In this document: in pieces, positions 9,249 through 18,899 of the stretch
Layout of the letters: each line of letters starts with the position of its first letter
Position numbering within the stretch: the first letter of the stretch is position 1
Notes under the pieces: model-generated
The model's input: the letters and a program-made list of their open reading frames with translations, nothing else
Database searches by the model: none
Told to the model about the DNA's origin: nothing
Translations under genes and position numbers: made by a program
Assembly: GCA_033239125.1 (NCBI GenBank)
Contig: BSWB01000001.1
Location: 57,703,416 to 57,767,415, forward strand
Direction of reading: 5' to 3'
DNA: 64,000 nucleotides
DNA from: Fagopyrum homotropicum
Taxonomy: Eukaryota > Streptophyta > Magnoliopsida > Caryophyllales > Polygonaceae

Positions 9249-10643
9249 TGATAGGTGATGGAATCACTATCATTTAGGATAGTTTTTAGAGTCTTTTTAT
9301 TGCATTTGTGTCGGTTAATGCTACTAACTCCTTGGTCCAAAAGAAGAAGACTACAAGAATCTAAGGAAGGAGTTATAAGCACTTAGGAGTGAAGACCGTT
9401 CACGAAGCAAAGCTTCTGTTGCCTCACCACCCCAGCGGAGCCTTGCCACCGCCCCTGCGGGTGACGCTTTACACCGGAGCTCTCCCTGCGCCTTCGCCAG
9501 CGCCGGCCATGAAGTGTGTCACCGCCCCTGCGCCACTCCTTGGCGCCCCTGCGGTGACTTGCCCTGAAGAAACGAAGACCAGTTCCCCTACGCCTTCCAC
9601 TGCGCCCTTTCCTGCGCCTCAACCTGGGAGCTGGAAGAGGAAGAGGCTGTGTCACCGCCCTTGCGTTGACATAGGGATGCTCCGGCGGCTTGGCATCAGA
9701 AACGTCAGGAAGTCGAAGGGTTAGACGTTTGAAGAGCATTGAAGATCCGCCCCAACGGAATTTCCTAGCCGCCCCTGCGGCCATGAAGAAGATCAAGCGT
9801 TTTTGCCTTCACCGCCCCTGCGGTTTAACGTCAGAAGCTTTACTCCGGTTGTTTACACCACATTTATGGCATTAAAGGTGGCTATTTTAGGCCAGCCATT
9901 TACTCTTATATAGTGTCTTTTGTAGTATAAATAGTCCTTGGTTGATTGCTACAACAATACAATCTTATTTTCCAATAAGTTATCCACTTAGATTATCTTG
10001 CTACCTTTGTAATGAGTTGCTAACTCCCTTGCTACATTGGGTTGGTTTGAAGCTGCGTTGCTACTTTGGTTGTAAGTTTTCTTTAATATAAGTTTTTATT
10101 CAGTAATGCTTAGTGTTTCCTTGATCTCCGTTGTCTAATTTCATGTTTTACTATTACTTGAGATTGATCATCTTAGGTTCTAAAGTGCATGTAAATAACT
10201 AGGACTAATAGGTTTCGGGTTCGGGTCTTTAACGTAGTAGTAACTTTAAGTAATAACGGGTTGTAATTACTTAAAAAAAAAGGAACACAAATATAAAGAT
10301 AAGTTTAACGGTTATAATCTTCTCTTTATATCCCTTAGTATTTGTTTGAAAGCTTACGGAACACTAACCTGTTAAGTTGTGTTGATGCCGGTTGGTTCAA
10401 CACATATATATGATCGAGACGGGAGATTACTTGAAAACTTGTAAAAAGAACTCACTAAAGTAGCAATTGCATGCTTAGAATCAACCTAGTGTAGATTCAC
10501 CATCATTTTCTTACTTGTCGCATTAATCATTTTCATAAGTTTTTGTGTGCACCAATTCAACCAAACCACAATACTTGTTTTTAGTGCTAAGTCGGGATTT
10601 ACTTTTGATTGGGTATAGACGACCATAGAAATACCGTCAGTCT
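9249..10643 (+). repeat. 3' LTR of nested Athila-like element
   Basis: Starts TGATAGGTGATGG and ends CGTCAGTCT, 1395 bp. The last base differs from the 5' LTR (CA there). It has a TATA box at 9926-9933 and a keyword array at 9424-9835 with cleaner words than the 5' copy (for example CACCGCCCCTGCGG near 9810-9823). The GGGAG target duplication follows at 10644-10648. Confidence 0.92.
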
Positions 10644-10648
10644 GGGAG

Positions 10649-11161
10649 ATAAAAGGAATACTTGAGAAGACGGTTTCTTGAACAAGAAAAGATTGGGCCA
10701 TGAAGCTTGATGATGCTTTGTGGGCATATAGAATCGCCTTCAAGACACCAATTGGGACCACTCCCTATAAGCTAGTTTATGGCAAATCTTGCCACCTTCC
10801 GGTGGAGATGGAGCATAGGGCATATTGGGCCATAAGGTGGCTGAATTTTGACCTCAAGGAAGCCGGTGAGAAGAGGTTTCTAGACATGAATGCTCTTGAG
10901 GAGATCCGGTTGGATGCTTATGAAAATACCTGGATTTACAAGGAAAGGACCAAGCATTGGCATGACAAGCGTCTAATCCCAAAGGAGTTGAGTGAAGGTA
11001 GCTTAGTCCTTCTCTTCAATTCAAGGATGCGGCTCTTCCCCGGAAAGCTCAAGTCAAGATGGACGGGTCCTTATGTAGTGAGGAAGATATGTCCTCATGG
11101 AGCGGTGGAGATAGGAGGAGATCATTGTGGTAACTTTAAGGTGAATGGGCACCGTTTTTAG
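10649..11161 (+). pseudogene. Athila integrase, C-terminal part (continuation of 2878-3468)
   Basis: This continues the integrase frame broken at 3468: after the duplicated GGGAG the codons follow on without loss. A TGA at about 10679-10681 interrupts it, again at a position where the family has tryptophan. It then runs open with the GTTPYKLVYGKSCHLPVEMEH block and the C-terminal LFPGKLKSRWTGPYVVRK block to a TAG at 11161. This belongs to the Athila/Tat type of Ty3/gypsy pol. Confidence 0.92.
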
Positions 11162-13061
11162 AAGTAAATCCCGGAAGTTCCGGTGAAAGTGATTTCCCCG
11201 CTTCATCTTGAGTGAAACGCTCCTGGAATTTGTCAAGCTAATGACCTTAAAAGAGCGCTTCTTGGGAGGCAACCCAAGGGTACATATCTTTCCCTTTTAT
11301 TTTTCTTGTTTTTGTTTGATTTTGTTCTTGGTATGCTTTGTTTTTCTTTTATGTTTATGGGTGCTAGATCTTGTTGTTGTCATGTGTGATAAGATGCTGG
11401 AGGTCTTGTAAAAACTTCATGAAACTGTTGAGAAGAAGATACAAGATCCGAGCACATGGACAAGGAAGAAAGCACCCAGGAAAATGGGACTATTCTTGCA
11501 CAGAAATCGGCCAATTTTCCTGGGCTTGTGGTCCGATTTTTCCATATTTCAAGCAAAGTGATGATCTCCAATCAAGCATGGATGGACCGGACGTGGAACT
11601 TCGACGGCTTGCGGTGCCAAGCGCGGGTTCCAACACCATAATGAATATCAAGAGCTCTCTACCATCCTTGATCGATCATCCACCATCATCATTCGATGTG
11701 AACCGAAATACCAAAGCATCACCATTTTTACATTGTGAGATCTTCTTTCACTCTTTGTTTAACTCTGACATTGGGACAATGTAGTTTTAAGTATGGGGTG
11801 GGGTTTTCATAATCATTTGCATGATTGCATCTAGGATAGTTTCATATTATTGTCACATGTTTCATTAGTTTTTGCATTGCACATATTTATCTCAAAAGTT
11901 CAAAAAAAATCAGAAAATTTAAAAAAAAACTTTTGTGCTTCCTAGTTTGGATATGACCCTTATGATGAGATTGTTTTGTGAATTGGCTATGGATGGCCTT
12001 GTGTGTTGAATGGATTTATGCATATGTGGACTTGAAATACTTCTCTTGAATCCTATGTATGAATTGAGATTATGATGTTTGCCTTGATTGGATTGAGAAT
12101 TGATAGTCGAAATTACATGCTAGTTCTTGCACATCATCTACAAATGATTAAGGCAATTCATCTCTCTTCTTCTCATCTTGATCAAGTTGTTTGAGCACCT
12201 CACTTAATTAAAAATTTTACCTCTTTTGACCCATCCGGGAATAGGAGCATGCTAGTATGTTGAGTGTGTGAAAAGCAAGTATGGGGTGGTGAAGTTGGTG
12301 TATGAACTTTGTGAATGACGTTGTTGAAAATGTGTTGTGAAAAGTGTGGAAAAAACATAGGTTTGGGGACTTTGGTTTTGATGACGAGTAACTCGGCACC
12401 ATTCACATAATCGGGTGTTTGTGCCTTGCCAAAGTCGGATAAACCGAATGTCCTAACGAGCCTTGGTATGTATGCCCGGTGTGAGGCACCTCGGAAAAAC
12501 CCCGAGGTCCGCTAATCACCAAGGTTTCGGCTTTTGTACACCAATGTTATTGTCTCAAAAATAAGTGAAAGAAAAAGAAAATGAAAAAGAAAAGAAAAGA
12601 ATGAAAAGATGGAGAAAAATATACACTTGTGGGGAAGTTGATCAAAAAAGAAATTGTGGAGTTAGTTCTTTTCCCGGATTAGCATCACATGACCTAAAAA
12701 AGTTCCCACCTATAACAACGTTTCTTGGCCTCTTCTTTCCTAAGTCCTTGTGACCTATTTGCATCTGTGTATGACTTAGTGATCTAGATTGGATATTCTC
12801 ATGATCATCTTGACTTCTTCATTTTCACCTTTCATGCATGCTTTCGAGTTAAGTATAATTGTCTTTTCGTGCTTTCATTCCTTTAATACATGATTGCTTG
12901 TCCGTTGCCATGAAACATGACTATGAAGGTGATCCATCTTATGAAGCACAATTCAAAAAAGATTGTATGTTTTTTTTTTGCATTCATAAATCATGCCATC
13001 TCGTAGACTATAGTTGGACCTTGCTCGGGGACGAGCAAGTGACAAGTATGGGGTATTTCGA
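11162..13061 (+). mobile_element. 3' non-coding region of host Athila element
   Basis: No convincing gene. It contains a keyword cassette (11480-11543) of the same AAATCGGYCGATTT type as the element's LTR, and a PPT-like repeat (AAGTATGGGGTGGGG, about 11790-11804) with another partial copy near 12277. It also holds a conserved block (12377-12440) shared with elements A and B. The true polypurine tract, GACAAGTATGGGG (about 13041-13053), precedes the 3' LTR. Confidence 0.75.
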
Positions 13062-13384
13062 TGACATGATTTATGACGTTAGTTTAGGCATTCATTTAGA
13101 TAGTTTTTCCCTTCATTCATGCATGATTGTACGTTTGTTCGTGATGTTTATTTCTTAATTGAGTCATATTGCTAGAAAAGACGTCTGCACGAGCTTTTGT
13201 CGGTTTTATAGGTATTTTGGGGATCTTTTGGACATTAATCGATACATTCGAGGGTCAAGCCTCATGGTGGTACATATCCAAGGCTTTGAAGGAACATAAT
13301 TGGAGCAATGAAGGACACAAGGACCCTTATTGGTGCAAGCAATGGAGAACTCATGACTAGATGATCATAACAAGCTTCTGTTGA

Positions 13385-13447
13385 AGAAAATCGACCTAAC
13401 ACTCAGGAAAATCGGTCGATTTCCTTCAGGCTGGGTCGATTTTTTGG
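13385..13447 (+). repeat. Keyword cassette 1, host Athila LTR (AAATCGGTCGATTT type)
   Basis: The order is half-site GAAAATCGACC, spacer, full word GGAAAATCGGTCGATTTCC, spacer, half-site GGGTCGATTTTTTGG. Confidence 0.85.
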
Positions 13448-13980
13448 CCCCTGACAGCTTGTGACACGTACACGATCTCTTTGCCCAACCCTTGTTCTTG
13501 ATGGAGAATATAAGTTGTTCTGCAGGCTGTTGCTAGAGGGACACTCCCACATTCTCTCACACACACATCATTCCATTGGTGGATAGACTTGGAAAAGAAG
13601 AAAACTCTCTCATTTTTGGAAGAGGAAGAACAACATCAAACTTAGAGTTAGAGTCAACTTTTGAGTGATTTTTAGAGATTTTGGTTGAAGAACTTTTGGA
13701 AGCATTGTTAGGAACGTTTTGGACCTTCTTTTGAAGGGTTGTAAGTCTTGCTCAAACTCAGATTCAGCTAAGATTTCTTGCTTTTACTTGTTTTTCTTTT
13801 ACCATCTAGCTATGAAAACCATGTATGCTTGTATGATGATTTTAGATCTTGAAATGCATGTTATTGGCTAAGTTATTGTGATTCTAAGGAGATGGATTGA
13901 TTGTTATGGCTTGGGTGATGATAGAATGGACTTGTATGTTAGTTTAGGAAGATTCGTATGCACAAAACCTAACCCAGACA

Positions 13981-14042
13981 GAAAAATCGACCTGTTCATA
14001 GCCCATATCGACCGATTTACCTAATGATCCACCCGATTTTTC
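13981..14042 (+). repeat. Keyword cassette 2, host Athila LTR
   Basis: The order is half-site AAAAATCGA, CCTGTTC, full word ATCGACCGATTT, then GATCCACCCGA plus TTTTT. The spacer words CCTGTTC and GATCCACCCGA are also in the reverse LTR at 31220-32787, where the keyword is different. Confidence 0.85.
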
Positions 14043-14858
14043 TCTCTGTTGTTCTTTAATTGATGAATCTGTAAGTTAGGATGTTAGGTTGTTGAAATCC
14101 TAGTGTTTGTTAAGCATAATATAGCTTAGGGTGACCTAATGCTAACAAACTAAGTGAGGAAAGAGACTTACCCGGTGATTTCCGACCTTAGATACCGAAG
14201 ATGATGGACTCTAGGTAGTAGTGAGCCTCATAAGCCGCTATTGGACTGAGTTTGCTAGGATTGTTGCTTGAGACTTGCCTTTTCCGAGACTTACCCGGTA
14301 AGGAGAGGTTTGCCCCTTAAGTAGTATCCGGTTTGTGTAGAATTCCCATCTTTAACTCCTTGAGACTTACCCGGTAATAGGAGTTTGGTGCGGGATTAGT
14401 GGAGCATGAAACTTACCCGGTAATTACTTCCATTAGAGAAACACCCTTTCCCAACACCGCAGCCTTGTCCTTAGATCTTTAGAAGCTTGAGTCCAATGCC
14501 ATAACCGGAAATCTTGATCTCTAGAATCCGCTTTTCTCTCTTTGATCACATATCTTGTGTTTGTGTTGCTTGTTTGATTTATAATTTTGCATAATTTGTG
14601 ATCTTTGCTTGATCACCACAAAAACCCAACCAAAAATATCATGATTTTCATTTCTTTATTTCTTTCTCTCTTCTTAGACTAGATTTGCACTATCCATGAT
14701 CACTTGTTTGATTTGATTTCACCTTAGTCTTCGTGTTCAACCTCGGAATACTATCGTTGCTACAAAACGACCCATACACTGTGGGTTCGCTAGGAGTTAG
14801 GAGAATATATCGAGTTATAAATTGTAAGACTTTTGCGTGGTACGATTCTAGCGTAACA

Positions 14859-16031
14859 AGATCAATTAAAAACAGGGTTTTTGCATCCAAATGAGTAAAG
14901 CAAAGATAAAATCGATATAAGATATCAAGTTAAGTTCTTAAAGCATCACATGAATCTACACAAAGCACAACAACATATGAACCATCTTGAGAGGGAGAGG
15001 AAATCATATCAAAGTATCAACTTAAACATTCTACTTGATCATGATAGATATTGGAAGTATATAAACTATGTCATGTCTAAGGCACAATTTAAAACAAGTA
15101 AGGTAACACAAAACATCATAAAGAATCGCATTTGCAATTTATAACATATCATGCTTTCAAGGGATGCTAAACACACAACTAGATCGTCCTACTACATTCA
15201 AAAGTACTCTAGCCAAACAATATGAGGGTCTACACAAATGCATGAACTATCTACACATAAACCCGTCGATCTAAGAAAGATGATTAACCATAGCAATCAA
15301 TAAAATCAAAACATGAAGAAGTCTTATTGTTTGCAAGAAAAGATGAGACATGCACATCTAAACCACTTTAAAATGTAAGATATCACCAAGCATGAAGATA
15401 AATGACCATATAGAATTTTGGGAGTGGTCCAAACCCTAGAAATTATCATTGGCTAGAATAAGAAGTTGTGATCACTAGATCACGAGCCAACTCAGATGGA
15501 ACAAAGAACACACCAGACCGAGGTGTAGAGATCCCGGACCGAGGTGAGCCTCTATAGCCAAACCTTGGCCCTATGAAGCCAAACTTGGTTCAGTGAGGAG
15601 CCAAACTCAGTCTAGTGCTAGCATGCACCTCGGCCTATGCTCCTTAGGGTCTTGTGCGATTCTTTCTCGGTTGATCATGAGGTTCCACGGAATCCGTACT
15701 AGGCTCATAAAGGACGACGTACTCATCCTTATGACGTTCGAGACTTCTTGAGGCCTTTAATTTCAATCATCGAAGTCATTCTTTGTGTAATTCTTCTTCT
15801 CTTGGATGAGGATAAGGATGATGATTCTCTCATCTGGTCTCGTAATCTTGCATATATATATGATCCTTTTTTTAACTCAGTTCTAGGCCAAAACACCTAC
15901 AAACACACAAAGAGGGAGGTACACGTCTTGTCAATGTAAGGCTCAAACTCACGTAAAGACGCCTAAATCCATGCAAAACTAAGACACATCGAAGGAAAAA
16001 GACATCAAACAAAAGTAGCACAAATATGTGT
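14859..16031. other. Unassigned intergenic sequence
   Basis: No gene, no clear LTR boundary. Between 15505 and 15650 there are several ACCGAGGTG / CACCTCGGCC words like those in the ATCTCGGCCGAGAT-type LTRs, so part of it may be a decayed LTR in unknown orientation. Otherwise nothing recognisable. Confidence 0.5.
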
Positions 16032-16998
16032 TGATGTGGGACCATCCTTAGCATCTACGATTATGCTACATGGATCATTCACCAATCTAGAAGACAGAGA
16101 AACTCAAGGAAGGAGCGCTTACAAGTTGCAAACATGGGATGAATCGATGGAATGGAAGATTACATGGCAAATGAAGAAAATCGACCGATTTGCCTAAAAA
16201 TCGACCGATTTTCCTGTAGGAAATTTCGACCGATTTCATTTCCCGGTTTCTTCACTGAGATGAGTTTTGCAAAGATCCGGCCATGATGTTCTACCTTTTT
16301 GCAATCATATCTTGTTATAATTCCTTAGAGCTCTCTGATTATCTTAAGGGAGTATTTAGATTCTATCTTTTTATATTTTATATATCTTAAAGATATCTTT
16401 GCAAGATTAACTTTAAATATATTTTCCTAGTTTTTGTAGGATTAGTCTCCCTTATAAATAGCCTTAGTGGGAGAAGATTGTAGATAAGATTAGATTTGAT
16501 ATATTTCCACATATTGTTAGACTTGCAACTTCACTTTACGAAGTTTTAATAATGTGTTCGTTCAATCAATAAAGAGAGCTTTTGATTGAATTGTTTGTGA
16601 AGTCCTTGCTAGATTGTGCTTGTGTGTGTTAATCCTATTGAAGGTTGGTGCTCCTGGTCAATACTAGTCTCTTCTTGTGCTTGTCTTAATTAGAAGACTT
16701 GTGTAAGGTTAAAGCAGTTGGAGTTAAGGTAATTTTCTCGTTTAAGGGTTTTGACACATCATTGATCAAGGTTCTTTTGCGAAACTATCTTAGTCATATA
16801 TTCCTATATCTTTCATTTATTAATTACTATTCATCTTCTTATCTTTCCATATCATTCAATAATTCGTTTTTTGAGTTTGTCAAAAAATCTACCTGTTCTT
16901 GAGGAAAATTGGCTGATTTTCTTTATAGAACAACCCGATTTGTATCCCACTTAAGGACTTTCAATCTAGATCGAGAACTGCGACTTATCCCCGCATCA
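16032..16998 (+). repeat. 5' LTR of short element
   Basis: TGATGTGGGACC to CCGCATCA, 967 bp. TATA box TATAAATA at 16453-16460; AATAAA at 16568-16573. Keyword cassettes of the AAATCGACCGATTT type lie at 16177-16250 (three full words) and 16890-16945. Confidence 0.85.
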
Positions 16999-17001
16999 AA
17001 G

Positions 17002-17014
17002 TGGTATCAGAGCT
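17002..17014 (+). other. Primer-binding site (initiator-Met type)
   Basis: TGGTATCAGAGCT starts three bases after the LTR end, complementary to the 3' end of plant initiator methionine tRNA, as in many Ty3/gypsy and copia elements. Confidence 0.85.
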
Positions 17015-17261
17015 AAGCGATTGAAGTCCGAGTGTTTATTAAAAGGTTTGATTTTCTTTTGAGTTTTCTTTGAGTCTTTAAAAGTGGAGTCTTTTCTTGT
17101 TCGCCATCTTTGCAAGATTATTTGAGTTTAACGTGCATTGATTTGTCTAAGTTTGGAAAAGAGAAACGCCATCAACCAAACACAAGCCAGCCGTTGACCT
17201 TGAAACCTCACCAATACAAAAAAAATAAAGGAAAGAAATTTCTTGAACGACGAATCCAAAA

Positions 17262-17325
17262 ATCGATTTTTTATCAAAGAAAATCAACCTGTTCTTAAGA
17301 AAAATCGTCCGATTTTTCACTCAAT
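17262..17325 (+). repeat. Keyword cassette in interior of short element
   Basis: AAAATCGATTTTT, then AAAATCAACCTGTTCTTAAG, then AAAAATCGTCCGATTTTT: the same keyword type and the same CCTGTTCTT spacer as in the element's own LTRs. Confidence 0.8.
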
Positions 17326-17900
17326 TTTTGCTATTGTTGCCAATTTTCGAAAAAAAAATTTCAGGCACACTTTGCAGTATCCAAGTGCACCCTGTGCAAG
17401 AGTATTACAAAAGAAGAATTACAGTACATACCTTGATCCAATTAAAGAGTTCTAGCCACATCTAAATCCAAACCCGGATAACTCTCTTTTCATAAACTTC
17501 GCAACTCAAGGTACGTTCTTCTCTCTTCTTAATCTCTTCTGTGCTTTTCTTTAGCCTTTTCAATTCTAAACACCGAGTTTTTTTTGTTGGGTGTGTTAGT
17601 TAGTATCTATACTTCTTAACACGTTAGTTGTCTATCTGCAATATTTTATTTCTAACTTGTTGTGTGTGGAGTAAACTTCTAACAGGGATTCCTTAACCAT
17701 CTCTCTCCACAAGAACCTTTATCCGAACCAAGTTGACCACTGGATTAATTCAAGGAGATCTAGTGAGACCAAGGTGCCAATTGGTAAAGGAGCATTAATC
17801 CATCCAAGGCAATTACATCAAATTAGCTTGTGACTCACAATAGAGTGTGAGTGCGAGAGAAGACAAGTAAGAAACCCTTGTTTTCACTAATATCACACGT

Positions 17901-18899
17901 TTGTTGTTACTTTATGTGATTATGCATGATGTATTATCCGGACTATCATTCCAGAGGAAAATTCGACCCCTAGAGCAAAATCTCGCCCAAGATTTTCCCC
18001 AGTCAAGGTTTAACCAATACGTTCCTCAACGGAGATCGATGAATGAGGATGACGGACACTCACGTGTTCCGTATAGAACTTCAGCCCCGCAATCACATTC
18101 ATGAATCCATTACGAGCAAGGTATGAGGTATTCCAATCAAATTTATGATATGCCTAACGCGCCAGAGTATGTTGATCTTCAGGAATTCGAGGATGAGAGG
18201 GACTATCATAGGCATGATCAACATTCCAGGAGAGAACGTTATTATCTAAGGGCGGAACCATCTAGACGTCCTTCAATTAATGAAACTCATAAATTTGATT
18301 GGAATACCTCATACCTTGCTCGTAATAGATTCATGAAAATGTAATGAAACTCATAAATTGACGTCCTTCAATTAATGTTCATGAAAATGTAATGAAACTC
18401 ATAAATGAGTTGGAGGAAGTGCATAACCGGTTGATCACATTCATGGCGGCTATCCAAACTAACAAGGTTACTAACTCTAAACCTTATGTTCCTATTAATG
18501 ATCATGTGGAATTAACGGAATCAGAATTGATTGTTGATGACAAGCATGGCATAGATATAGGTATGAAAGAACATTCTCTTGAATGTGATGAGCATGATCT
18601 CAAGTTGTTGCAGTCATCTTTAGATTGTTCTTTAGTAAAAAGTCCTAGTAATCTATCTTCTAATGTGCCTAAGTTTTATGTAGTGCATCCTCAAGTTGTG
18701 GCATTGTTAGATTACCATAGGAAGTGTGTTATGCATAACATTATTAATGGAAGTTTCGGATGGCATAAAGTGTTGTACGCTTTGCATTGTCATGACTCTG
18801 TTAATACAATACTTCTTTCAAACCTTAATCTTGCACAGAATGGTCCCACGTCATACTCTGTTAATACAGTATGTCGAATCATTTTCAAGAAGAGGAGTA
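17901..18899 (+). pseudogene. Gag-like remnant of short element
   Basis: Three overlapping open stretches (17901-18104, 18123-18344, 18392-18919) encode charged, Arg/Glu/His-rich segments (for example HSRRERYYLRAEPSRR) and a longer piece of about 170 residues with no recognised domain. A small duplication (AATTAATG...CATGAAAATGTAATGAAACTC near 18278-18405) breaks the frame. The position after the primer-binding site suggests gag, and the last residues resemble the end of a pol. No retroviral enzyme motif is present. Confidence 0.45.

Larger units (their letters stand above)
3469..10643 (+). mobile_element. Nested non-autonomous Athila-like LTR retrotransposon (7.2 kb, no pol)
   Basis: The element has two LTRs (3469-4977, 9249-10643), an Athila primer-binding site (4983-5000), gag (5148 to about 6250), an ORF1-like gene (7102 to about 8450), a polypurine tract just before 9249 and a GGGAG target duplication. 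No protease, reverse transcriptase or integrase is present. Gag passes straight into the post-integrase region near 6300-6350, where GGGAGGCAACCC also occurs in the host element just after its integrase (11264-11275). This is therefore a deletion derivative that needs enzymes from a partner. The two LTRs differ by about 110 bp of indels, including a poly-C stretch, and by scattered changes, so the insertion is not very recent. Confidence 0.92.
13062..14858 (+). repeat. 3' LTR of host Athila element
   Basis: TGACATGATT to GCGTAACA, 1797 bp, right after the polypurine tract. It carries the conserved start module (GACGTCTGCACGAGCTTTT near 13172), keyword clusters at 13385-13447 and 13981-14042, and four copies of GAGACTTACCCGGT (14163, 14286, 14362, 14408). 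The CCATACACTGTGGGTTCGCT box is at 14772-14791. No primer-binding site follows, so it is a 3' LTR. Confidence 0.82.

Noticed and set aside
17002..17014. tRNA gene suggested by TGGTATCAGAGC words here and elsewhere
   Set aside because: Only the primer-binding segment is present, always beside an LTR end; no cloverleaf.
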